The notes under the pieces: generated by a model
Databases searched by the model: none
Told to the model about the DNA's origin: nothing
What the model saw: only the letters and a program-made list of their open reading frames with translations
Source of the DNA: Chitinophaga ginsengisegetis
GTDB taxonomy: Bacteria > Bacteroidota > Bacteroidia > Chitinophagales > Chitinophagaceae
Assembly: GCF_900168065.1 (NCBI RefSeq)
Contig: NZ_FUZZ01000001.1
Location: forward strand, 1,240,001-1,304,000
Reading direction: 5' to 3'
DNA: 64,000 nt
Translations under genes and position numbers: made by a program
In this document: positions 26,641 to 33,736 of the stretch, in pieces
How positions within the stretch are numbered: the stretch's first letter is position 1
How the letters are laid out: each line of letters opens with the position of its first letter

Positions 26641-27083
26641 TGGAAGCAGCGGAATTGAAACGATTATTAGAGAAGTATTACGCGGCAGAAACCAGCCTGG
26701 AAGAAGAACGTGCCTTAAAGGATTATCTGGAGCAGCATTCTGCCGGACAAGACGCAGCGCAATCCTTTTTCCAGGCCGCCAGTTCATTTAAACAGTTGGA
26801 TATTCCCGTACAGCAGTTTACTGCACCTGAGGCACGCGGCCGTATCCGAAAATTACCGGTTTGGGGAAGAACCCTGCGTCGGGTAGCTGCCGTAGCCATT
26901 CTGGTCTTAGGGACTGTTGCTATCAGGCAAAGTTATATGCACTATGAAAGAAATAAAGCGGAAGCCCTGCTGCAGCAAAATGTGGAGTCAGACCTGATGA
27001 AAATTTCAGATCTTTTGAATCAGGCTGATGCAAACCTGAATAGTTCAGTTGAACAAACGGTAATTTCCGGCTTAAACCATTAA
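26637..27083 (+). CDS. putative membrane-anchored anti-sigma factor
   Basis: A 148-residue protein. The N-terminus (LKRLLEKYYAAETSLEEERALKDYL) resembles the sigma-binding start of Bacteroidota anti-sigma proteins. A single membrane helix lies near residues 82-98 and a short periplasmic tail follows. It is translationally coupled to the ECF sigma gene and followed after 2 bases by the DUF4252 gene. Anti-sigma function is inferred from position and topology. Confidence 0.7.
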   Translation: MMEAAELKRLLEKYYAAETSLEEERALKDYLEQHSAGQDAAQSFFQAASSFKQLDIPVQQFTAPEARGRIRKLPVWGRTLRRVAAVAILVLGTVAIRQSYMHYERNKAEALLQQNVESDLMKISDLLNQADANLNSSVEQTVISGLNH

Positions 27084-27085
27084 TT

Positions 27086-27589
27086 ATGAAAGCTCACTAT
27101 ATTATCCTGTTTATTTTATCACTCTCCTTTAACCTGGCCTTTGGTCAGGGAAATAATAGTGGTAAAGCAGAAGATAGCTTTGTTGATGCGTATTTTACGA
27201 GCTATGCTAAAATGCCAGGCTACAACGCCCAGACGATGGGAGAAGCGATGATAAAAAGGCTGTCGGGTAAAGGATCCTGGAAGCACCCTTCCATTGCCAG
27301 GATCATGAAACAGGTTAAGACATATAAAAATTTAAGCCTCCCGGTAAGTCTTCAATTCACCAACACTATGATTGAACAATTGGACCAGGATGTTAGGAAA
27401 GACGGGCGCTATGATCAATATTACCGTAAAGTAACCGGTGAATCAATAGTTATCATTTATACACGCGGCAAACCAACTATTAAAGAAATTGCTGTTGTCT
27501 CTGTGGCCTGGGGGCACTTGACAGTCAGTAGTTTCATCGGAGATCAGATCGACCTGGAAAGCGTCCGTGCCCTGTCAGAAAACCGCTGA
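27086..27589 (+). CDS. DUF4252 domain secreted protein
   Basis: A 167-residue protein with a signal peptide ending LAFGQ. The mature part matches the DUF4252 pattern: TMGEAMIKRL, then IMKQVKTYKNLSL and a C-terminal beta segment IVIIYTRGKPTIKEIAVV. DUF4252 genes commonly follow ECF sigma/anti-sigma pairs. The molecular role is unknown; it acts in the periplasm or at the outer membrane. Confidence 0.8.
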   Translation: MKAHYIILFILSLSFNLAFGQGNNSGKAEDSFVDAYFTSYAKMPGYNAQTMGEAMIKRLSGKGSWKHPSIARIMKQVKTYKNLSLPVSLQFTNTMIEQLDQDVRKDGRYDQYYRKVTGESIVIIYTRGKPTIKEIAVVSVAWGHLTVSSFIGDQIDLESVRALSENR

Positions 27590-27670
27590 TCAATGTTGAT
27601 AGCATACAGCAAGTGCTGCTACAGCCCCAATCAAGACCTGAATCAATATCATTCATTTCAATCTAACATT

Positions 27671-28441
27671 ATGAAAAATTATCCAAAAATCGCCTTAAGT
27701 CTCCTGGTCCTGGGATTATTCAATTTGCCGTCCTCGATGGCTGCTGTTCCTGAAGATACGACTCAACAAGTCAGCCAGGAGCGCAAATTAGGTCATTTCG
27801 ATACGATTGTTACTGATGCAGCAATAGATATCGTAATTAACCATAGCAACGAGTCAGTAGTGAAAGTGGTAGTATCGGAAACCCGGATCTTTCCCTTTGT
27901 GCATACAACGGTAAATGATGGTAAACTGACTATTAGCCTGGAGAAAAATGATAGTTACAATTGGGGAAATTCAGGTGTTCATACCGGTATGCAAGCTGGA
28001 GAAAACTCTAACAAGATCACTATTCAGATCAGCACGCCTGCAATAAAGTTCCTGCAACTCAGCGGATCGGCTAAAGCCTTATTATCCGGAACATGGAACC
28101 AACAGGAACTTGAGCTAAATCTGAGTGGAGCGTCAGCCATAGAAGGACAAGTGAAACTCCATTTACTGGAAGGAAAAATTGATGCGTCTTCTACCCTCAG
28201 CATGAAGGGCCAGGCTGATCAGGCTAAACTTCAGATGACAGGTTCCTCAGTTTTTAAAGGAGAGCAACTGCATAGCCAGGATTTTTTCATTTCGATGGCT
28301 GGCAGCAGTATCGCCACTGTCCAGGCATCGGGAGCCATTACCGGAAGTGCAGATGGTAATAGTGTACTTAACTACAAAGGACCGCTGGATAGGAAAAACT
28401 TCCCCGTGTCATCTAATGCAGTGGTTAAGCAGATTCGGTAA
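27671..28441 (+). CDS. DUF2807 (GIN domain) secreted protein
   Basis: A 256-residue protein with a signal peptide, followed by a GIN-type beta-helical domain. The pattern FDTIVTDAAIDIVINHSNES, then IKFLQLSGSAKALLSG and LNLSGASAIEGQVKLH, with regular Ser/Gly turns, is typical of DUF2807. These proteins are thought to be cell-surface adhesin-like heads. The start at 27671 gives the signal peptide; the upstream extension to 27593 does not. It is the last gene of the sigma module. Confidence 0.8.
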   Translation: MKNYPKIALSLLVLGLFNLPSSMAAVPEDTTQQVSQERKLGHFDTIVTDAAIDIVINHSNESVVKVVVSETRIFPFVHTTVNDGKLTISLEKNDSYNWGNSGVHTGMQAGENSNKITIQISTPAIKFLQLSGSAKALLSGTWNQQELELNLSGASAIEGQVKLHLLEGKIDASSTLSMKGQADQAKLQMTGSSVFKGEQLHSQDFFISMAGSSIATVQASGAITGSADGNSVLNYKGPLDRKNFPVSSNAVVKQIR

Positions 28442-28557
28442 TATTATTTTGTATATACAGTTCTTTCTTTTCAGGCTCCAGAACAAAAAGTTGAACAAAC
28501 CGGTTTCCTTACCCTGGAAGTATTGATAATTACATGGTTGAGAATACATCACGTCGG

Positions 28558-28571
28558 CCAGTCATCCCGAC
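28558..28571 (+). repeat. exact copy of tRNA-Pro 3' end (copy H)
   Basis: CCAGTCATCCCGAC is identical to tRNA-Pro positions 12971-12984. A hairpin terminator follows at 28582, then an integrase remnant in the same direction. This is the classic order of an attachment site followed by int. Confidence 0.75.
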
Positions 28572-28581
28572 ACATGAATTG

Positions 28582-28626
28582 AACCTTGCAATTTCGTAGC
28601 AATACGGGATTTCAAGGTTTTTTCTT
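28582..28626 (+). terminator. hairpin terminator after copy H
   Basis: Arms AACCTTG...AAT and ATT...CAAGGTT are followed by a T run. It sits 10 bases behind the tRNA-Pro tail copy and no gene ends nearby. Confidence 0.7.
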
Positions 28627-28687
28627 GTTCTTCTCTTTCCTCCCCCATTGGAGTAACCAGCCCCTTACATGGCCTTGTAAATACCTT

Positions 28688-29005
28688 TTGGGTCAGAAAT
28701 CTAAAGCAAAAAAGGGCAAAATCAGTATCGAAAATAATGCTGGTCGTATCAGGTTGCGTTGGAGATATAACGGGAAAAGATACCCGTTAAATCTTCCTCA
28801 CGACTTTACCCCTGAAAACATGCATCACGCTACACTAAAGGTTGCGGAGATAAAACTGGATATATTAAAAGGGTGCTTCGATACGACTTTGGAAAAGTAC
28901 AAAGAAGAAATTCCGAAACATGCATTGAAGTGGTTAAACTTTTTTAGTGGAGATTTTGTCTCCGAACGTAACAGATTTTTCATAAAAGCTGACAGAATTG
29001 CATAA
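28688..29005 (+). pseudogene. tyrosine recombinase (integrase) N-terminal fragment
   Basis: About 105 residues match the arm-DNA-binding N-terminus of a tyrosine integrase: KGKISIENNAGRIRLRWRYN, GKRYPLNLPHDF and LKVAEIKLDILKGCFDTTLE. The rest of the ~400-residue protein, including the catalytic R-H-R-Y residues, is gone. The start appears to be TTG (LGQKSKAKKGK). It lies between tail copies H and D, where the integrase of an element inserted at tRNA-Pro would be expected. Confidence 0.75.
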
Positions 29006-29006
29006 A

Positions 29007-29047
29007 TCTGCCACAAAAAAGTTCGAAATGTGTCCAGTTGCCCCGAC
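29007..29047 (+). repeat. 41-bp direct repeat with tRNA-tail-like end (copy D)
   Basis: Identical over 41 bases to 25244-25284. It starts 1 base after the integrase remnant stop. Confidence 0.85.
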
Positions 29048-29092
29048 TAAAAACGCCAAACTCGTTCTAAGAGCGATTTTGGCGTTTTTTTA
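29048..29092 (+). terminator. hairpin terminator after copy D
   Basis: Arms AAAACGCCAAA and TTTTGGCGTTTT enclose a smaller CTCG/AGCG-type stem and are followed by a T run. The loop sequence differs from the other copies but the position is the same. Confidence 0.75.
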
Positions 29093-29099
29093 TTCACTT

Positions 29100-29232
29100 G
29101 CTAATTTTTGCAATTGGCTCATTGCCAATTACTTTGGGTTCGAATCTGGTTGAGCATTTTAAGCCTCAGTTTTTGTCTTAATCCTATTGGGGATATTCGA
29201 ATGGAAATTTTCAGCCAATGTTTGTGTATATC
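29100..29232 (+). repeat. second boundary motif, diverged copy of 22288-22415
   Basis: It carries the same ordered landmarks as 22288-22415, including GGTTCGAATCTGGTTGAG and AATCCTATTGG. Together with copy D it repeats the compound boundary seen at copy B. Confidence 0.65.
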
Positions 29233-29481
29233 AAAAACACAAGATCAATGAGATAGTTATAGTAGCCTCCCTCACAGTATTTTGAGTACTGAATTTCAGA
29301 AACATTAAATACAATGCATCTACAGCCAGATCATTTAAATAAAATTCAACTGTAACTGAGTTCGAGTTAAATCACAAGGCTTTGCATGCTATTATGGACT
29401 TTTTAGGACAGTAACTTTGGACCTTTCAGGAAAGCCACTTTACGATTTCATACTGACCTTTGTACAATAAAATTTGCAGCA
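29233..29481. other. promoter region of SDR gene
   Basis: No gene was found. The last 40 bases contain CTTTGTAC about 20 bases before the start codon, compatible with the TTTG-rich Bacteroidota promoter. Confidence 0.35.
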
Positions 29482-30384
29482 ATGGAAACAACAAAAGCGT
29501 ATGTAATCACAGGACCAACATCAGGAATAGGCTATGCCACTGCATTGGAACTAGCTAAATATGGTACGGTAATTCTTGTAGGCAGGAACCGCGATAAGCT
29601 CGATCAAGTACAAAAAACCATTGAGGAACGTGGACAAAAGGCGTTAAGTGTAGTGTGCGACATATCAGACATTAAAAAAGTAAGAAGCGCAGCAGAACAA
29701 ATAGTTGCTCTAAAGCTTCCTATAACTGGAATGCTCAACAACGCAGGCATCATGTCATCAAAAGCTGCCAAAAATGTACAAGGCTGGGACATGACCTTTG
29801 CCACCAATCATCTCGGTGCTTTCGCATTTACCGAAGCATTATCGCCTCACCTGCCTGATGGGGCAAATGTGGTGTTTATAGCTTCTGCTATTGAAGACCC
29901 TGAACGCAAGCCGGCAAAAATCATGGGCATGCGCGGAGGCCGTTACATTTCCATTGAGGCAAGTACTCGTGGTGAATGGAAAGAGGGTGGATCAAAAATG
30001 GCAGGCATAGATGCTTATGCCACATCAAAGCAATGCATACTCGCCGCTACAATGGCTCTTGCACGTGAAAGTAAGAGATTGCATTTTAATGCCGTAGAGC
30101 CAGGAATAACCCGTGGCACCAGTCTGGGGGGTGAAAGCACAAATTCAGTTGTGCGCTTTATATTTGGCCATCTTATGGCCATTATACCACCTTTCTCCCA
30201 TTACAGTAGCACACCTGAGAAGTCAGCAAGAGTTATTGCAAGGGTACTGATGGATGAAACGGGCCAGACAGGTATTTATTTTGACGAAAAAGGTAACCCA
30301 ATGCAAGGTTCAGAGTTGTCGCGTGATCCCAAATTTCAGGATCGTGTTGTTGCAGAAACGAGAGGACTATTGCAGAAAGTATAG
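29482..30384 (+). CDS. short-chain dehydrogenase/reductase
   Basis: A 300-residue SDR. The cofactor motif is TGPTSGIG near residues 10-17. NNAGIM follows near 90, then the catalytic region with YATSK (Tyr and Lys). It is a little longer than classical 250-residue SDRs, like the retinol-dehydrogenase-type branch. The NAD(P)H-dependent substrate is unknown. An AraC regulator gene follows 14 bases later in the same direction. Confidence 0.88.
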   Translation: METTKAYVITGPTSGIGYATALELAKYGTVILVGRNRDKLDQVQKTIEERGQKALSVVCDISDIKKVRSAAEQIVALKLPITGMLNNAGIMSSKAAKNVQGWDMTFATNHLGAFAFTEALSPHLPDGANVVFIASAIEDPERKPAKIMGMRGGRYISIEASTRGEWKEGGSKMAGIDAYATSKQCILAATMALARESKRLHFNAVEPGITRGTSLGGESTNSVVRFIFGHLMAIIPPFSHYSSTPEKSARVIARVLMDETGQTGIYFDEKGNPMQGSELSRDPKFQDRVVAETRGLLQKV

Positions 30385-30398
30385 TAATTTGAATCATT

Positions 30399-31202
30399 AT
30401 GATGAAAGTAACAAATGTGAATCCAGCATATGTCATTGATGAAATTTCATCTCAGCATTTTATTGATGAGCATTATTTCATCTACGTGGTAAAAGGAATA
30501 GTGGTGCTTTATGATGGGAGTAAATACCTGGAACTGAGGTCCGGGCAAAGTTGTATTGCCCGCAAAAACAGGTTGGGGCGCTACTATAAGATGAGAGAAG
30601 ACGGCGAACTGGAGAAGGTAATTCTTACCCTCGATGAGTCCTTCCTTAGAAGGTTTTATAACAAGTATAAAACAACGATAGCAAAATTCGATTCTACTGA
30701 AACATGCATTCCTGTGAACAATAGCGAATTACTGGATAGTTATATTGGATCGCTGCATCAAATATATAGCCGTGGGAAGATAAGCGAACCCTTTTCGGAG
30801 ATAAAACGTGAAGAATTAATATTGATTCTACTACAGAATCAACCGGAACTTGCAGGTTTGCTTTTTGATTTTGGCATCCCAGCCAAAATCAACCTGGAAG
30901 AATTTATGGTTCGTAATTATACGTTTAATGTCAACATAGAACGTTTTGCATTTCTTACCGGCAGAAGTATATCTGCGTTCAAACGGGATTTCAGGCACAT
31001 ATTCAATGAAACACCAGGCCGATGGCTGGTACTGAAGCGTCTACAAGAAGCGTACTTCCTCATTGAACAAAAAGGTATGAAACCATCAGATATTTATATA
31101 GATCTTGGCTTTGAAACCTTGTCGCATTTTTCATTTTCGTTCAAAAAGCAATTCGGAATGACTCCAACAAATCTATCTGATAAAAGACAAAGATCAGCAT
31201 GA
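30399..31202 (+). CDS. AraC family transcriptional regulator
   Basis: A 267-residue protein. An N-terminal cupin-like domain (YVVKGIVVLYDGSKYLELRS) is followed by a C-terminal AraC double helix-turn-helix (IERFAFLTGRSISAFKRDF, FNETPGRWLVLKRLQEA and LGFETLSHFSFSFKKQFGMT). It probably regulates the SDR gene it is paired with. A degenerate tail repeat (copy F) starts 14 bases after the stop. Confidence 0.88.
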   Translation: MMKVTNVNPAYVIDEISSQHFIDEHYFIYVVKGIVVLYDGSKYLELRSGQSCIARKNRLGRYYKMREDGELEKVILTLDESFLRRFYNKYKTTIAKFDSTETCIPVNNSELLDSYIGSLHQIYSRGKISEPFSEIKREELILILLQNQPELAGLLFDFGIPAKINLEEFMVRNYTFNVNIERFAFLTGRSISAFKRDFRHIFNETPGRWLVLKRLQEAYFLIEQKGMKPSDIYIDLGFETLSHFSFSFKKQFGMTPTNLSDKRQRSA

Positions 31203-31216
31203 AATAAAAGTTTGCA

Positions 31217-31243
31217 GTTCGAAACTTGTCCAGACTGCCTCAT
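31217..31243 (+). repeat. degenerate tRNA-tail-like repeat (copy F)
   Basis: GTTCGAAACTTGTCCAG followed by a decayed acceptor part. It is recognisable by comparison with copies B-E. No terminator follows directly; a 10-bp phased repeat does. Confidence 0.5.
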
Positions 31244-31250
31244 TCTGAGT

Positions 31251-31320
31251 TATGCAGAGTCATGTCAGCTTATGTAGGGTTATGCAGGTTGATGTTTAGT
31301 GATGTAATTATATGTTGAAT
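31251..31320. repeat. 10-bp phased degenerate tandem repeat
   Basis: Seven consecutive 10-base units, each carrying ATG at positions 2-4 (TATGCAGAGT, CATGTCAGCT, TATGTAGGGT and so on). The spacing is exactly one turn of B-DNA. It lies between tail copies F and E. Confidence 0.7.
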
Positions 31321-31344
31321 TGTGCTGAGGTCTTGAATAAAAGA

Positions 31345-31371
31345 GTTCGAAATGTGTCCAGCCGCCCCGAC
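31345..31371 (+). repeat. tRNA-tail-like boundary repeat (copy E)
   Basis: It begins GTTCGAAATGTGTCCAG and ends GCCCCGAC, differing from copies C and D only in the two bases after CCAG (CC for TT). It is the right-most strong copy. Confidence 0.75.
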
Positions 31372-31382
31372 CAACTATATCA

Positions 31383-31422
31383 AAGCGTGAAGTTCAAAAC
31401 ATTGAATTTCATGCTTTTTTAT
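31383..31422 (+). terminator. hairpin terminator after copy E
   Basis: A long stem pairs AAGCGTGAA-TTCAA with TTGAA-TTCATGCTT around a short loop, followed by a T run. No gene ends here. Confidence 0.8.
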
Positions 31423-31566
31423 TTAAAAAAGGGTGCATTTTTCCGCAGGAACTCACTTGTATTTTCACAACCTTTTCGGCGAAAATCATCTACAGCAGGC
31501 CACTTTCATCGGGATTTGATTTACAAGTAAAGCTCCTTTCCAGATTGTTTAGCCACCAGACGATGT

Positions 31567-31596
31567 AATAAAAAAGCTGCCTTATACAGACAGCTT
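31567..31596 (-). terminator. terminator of the Hsp20 operon
   Basis: Read on the minus strand, arms AAGCTG and CAGCTT enclose a short loop and are followed by TTTTTT. It lies 26 bases after the stop of the 96-residue gene. Confidence 0.7.
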
Positions 31597-31621
31597 CATT
31601 CATTTTTTTGTCGCCCGGTTC

Positions 31622-31912
31622 TTAAGAGTTAAGATTAAGCATCTTGAATGTTTCCTTCATAATCGTCTTCATATTCTCCGATACTTCACACAGGGTACAG
31701 CCCAGGGTTTGTATCACGGTGGCAATGCCTTCCTCCTGAGCTACAAGATCCATCCGCAGCATAGCAGTACCGGTAAGAGCTGGCGTTCCCTGCAACCGGG
31801 CGAACATTTCGCAGGCGGTTTCTTTATCAGTACCAATAAAGAACCTGCCTGTTTCAATATAACCTTCCGGCACACGCATATTCATGATGATTTCATAGCT
31901 GGCTGAGGTCAT
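31622..31912 (-). CDS. conserved hypothetical protein downstream of Hsp20
   Basis: A 96-residue soluble protein (MTSASYEIIMNMRVPEG start, YIETGRFFIGTDKETACEMF core, a CTLCEVSENMKTI end). Similar small proteins occur in Bacteroidota without a known role. It follows the Hsp20 gene by 10 bases and is probably co-expressed with it. A stress link is inferred from this context only. Confidence 0.65.
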   Translation of the reverse strand: MTSASYEIIMNMRVPEGYIETGRFFIGTDKETACEMFARLQGTPALTGTAMLRMDLVAQEEGIATVIQTLGCTLCEVSENMKTIMKETFKMLNLNS

Positions 31913-31922
31913 ATGAATATTT

Positions 31923-32372
31923 TTACGCTACCTGGATAGTACGTGGTCCTTTTTGTTTTGCTTCTTCTTTTTTCGGAATAGTAAGATGCAGCAAGCCATT
32001 CTCGTAGCGGGCGTTTATTTTGTCTTCGTCCACCACATCTTTTGCCAGCTCAAAACTGCGCTGGAAAGACTGGTAGCTGAACTCCCGCCTTGTATAATTC
32101 TGTTCTTTCTTTTCCTCCTGCTGCTGTTTTGCAGAAGAAATGGTGAGCAGGTTACCATCCAGTGTAATGTTGAAGTCTCCTTTTTCCATACCGGGAGCGG
32201 CTACTTCCACTTCAAAAGCGTCCGTGGTTTCCTTAATATTCACGGCCGGTACAGTGGTACTGGTAGATGAGAAGTTATTGTTTCCCCAGTTGAAAAGTTC
32301 GCGGCCAAAAAAGTCGTCGAACAGCGAAGGGAATGCAGGAAATGTGTTCCCGTTTCTTTTGATCAGTGACAT
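31923..32372 (-). CDS. Hsp20/alpha-crystallin small heat shock protein
   Basis: A 149-residue ATP-independent holdase. An N-terminal arm (SLFDDFFGRELFNW) precedes the alpha-crystallin domain (residues about 40-140: VNIKETTDAFEVEVAAPGME, LTISSAKQQQEE, RYENGLLHLTIPKKEE). The C-terminus is GPRTIQVA with a degenerate I-x-V anchor. The length is typical of cytosolic bacterial Hsp20. It binds unfolding proteins during heat or oxidative stress. Confidence 0.95.
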   Translation of the reverse strand: MSLIKRNGNTFPAFPSLFDDFFGRELFNWGNNNFSSTSTTVPAVNIKETTDAFEVEVAAPGMEKGDFNITLDGNLLTISSAKQQQEEKKEQNYTRREFSYQSFQRSFELAKDVVDEDKINARYENGLLHLTIPKKEEAKQKGPRTIQVA

Positions 32373-33052
32373 AATTAACCTCCTTTTAAATATGTGAACA
32401 ATAAATTGTTTTTAAATATCGGTTGGCCAACCTTTCGCCTTTGTTTCCGCAACCAGAATGCCAAGGCGGTCCGGGACTGATCTTTTTTCAGTAATCCTGT
32501 CATTTTTTCCCGGGAGCGAAATTTTTGTCAGTAGGGAAGTGTATAGCAATGTTGTGAGCCTGTCTTCGTAAAACCCTTCAAGAGGAATTTTTCAGATGAT
32601 AGCCACTACATCTAATAGTCTTACCAACGTCATCGAATTTAACGAGGCCAGCACACCATAGCACTTTGACCTGAAGCCATTGTTATCGGACATCACACGA
32701 TTATATGCCATGATGGGCTATAAAAAGAAAATAATCATCAGCCTGTTAAACGATCATGTCATCATCATTTTTTTTCGAGAATACAGTTGGTTGAACAGTC
32801 GCCCTGACAGATAGCATTTCAAGTAATGAAATTCCAAAATTCATTTTGATTTTACCAGCTTATTTTAACACAAAACGTGCAGGAACTACCTGGTGAACCA
32901 GATGCTTTTCGGCGCAAATCCGCACCTGATTGGATGCCCAGTCGATCTGTCATCCCATTTCTGCTTTTCATACTGGCTTCTGACCCTGGAATCTCTTAGG
33001 CGATGCCTGCCCGTGCATAATGAGAAATGCACCTGCTCCCATTATACTGAAA
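32373..33052. other. intergenic region, decayed coding traces
   Basis: No intact gene was found. From about 32597 the plus strand reads as coding for about 70 codons with one internal TAG (pieces TNVIEFNEAST and ITRLYAMMGYKKKIIISLL), possibly a small decayed gene. The promoter of the Hsp20 operon must lie in the first 100 bases. Confidence 0.35.
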
Positions 33053-33610
33053 TTAAAAAGGCAAATTATACTTTCCGAACAAGGCTTTATTCTCAATGCT
33101 CTTTGCAAAGTTGGGTGTTTCTTCACGATTATGCGCGTCTGAGGCTTCCTGTCTGGCTTTAGCTGCCTGGGCAAGACTAATTCCATGCTCGCTGATGAAC
33201 TTTTGGAATTCCGGGGTAGCAGTTGCATGAATACTGTTTGTATATCGGGTAGTCTTTTCATCTATACGCTCAGCCTTTAGCTCCCACAGGACCTGTACTT
33301 TGGATCGGCCACTGGCTGTGAGTGTGTCCGAAATGGACAACATACGACAATAGTCCGGACGATGGACTGTTGCTACGTAATGTTGAATAACCAGGGCATC
33401 GCCAATGGTTTCAACATTGATAGACATGGGCTCTCCATCATAGGTAGTTGTATTGCCCGCTGCGATATGGTGTGCGGAGCAGCGCTGGTATTCGGCGTCC
33501 GGCAGGTTAAGGAGCCAGTCAGCAATATTTACCTTTTCAAAGGGCGCATTGATAATTGCGCTTACAGTTGATGCAGACAAAGCATTTTCATTCGTTTGTT
33601 TGATTTCCAT
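33053..33610 (-). CDS. hypothetical protein, possible SRPBCC-like fold
   Basis: A 185-residue soluble protein from the ATG at 33610 (MEIKQTNENAL). The order STVSAIINAPFEKVNIADWL, then HYVATVHRPDYCRMLSISD and a beta strand QVLWELKAERID, resembles a START/SRPBCC ligand-binding barrel, with a helical tail (AQAAKARQEASD). The family is not certain. It is divergent from a LysR regulator over a 126-bp spacer with repeated half-sites, so it is the probable LysR target. Confidence 0.6.
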   Translation of the reverse strand: MEIKQTNENALSASTVSAIINAPFEKVNIADWLLNLPDAEYQRCSAHHIAAGNTTTYDGEPMSINVETIGDALVIQHYVATVHRPDYCRMLSISDTLTASGRSKVQVLWELKAERIDEKTTRYTNSIHATATPEFQKFISEHGISLAQAAKARQEASDAHNREETPNFAKSIENKALFGKYNLPF

Positions 33611-33651
33611 GATTTTTTGTTTTTGTTGAAACAAAGCTTGCAAATATTTCT

Positions 33652-33717
33652 AAATCGTAAAAACTCATTTTTTCGATTTAATACATCGATATTTTCGATT
33701 TATAAAATATAGATTTG
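33652..33717. promoter_or_regulatory. LysR intergenic operator and promoter candidates
   Basis: TCGATTT occurs at 33673-33679 and 33695-33701, 22 bp apart. An inverted AAATCG lies at 33652 and the palindrome ATCGAT at 33685. TAGATTTG at 33710-33717 fits the Bacteroidota -7 consensus TAnnTTTG and would drive the LysR gene. Confidence 0.5.
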
Positions 33718-33736
33718 CAGTAAAAATGATAATGAA

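Noticed and set aside
12910..31422. CRISPR array interpretation of the spaced repeats
   Set aside because: The repeats are kilobases apart with genes between them and no cas genes, so they are not a CRISPR array.
31312..31530. Plus-strand 72-codon frame across boundary repeat E
   Set aside because: It passes through the repeat and a strong hairpin. Similar apparent peptides arise in other repeat copies because of shared DNA, not protein conservation.
32893..33162. Plus-strand 89-codon frame opposite the SRPBCC-like gene
   Set aside because: Half of it is antisense to a better gene and its composition looks random.
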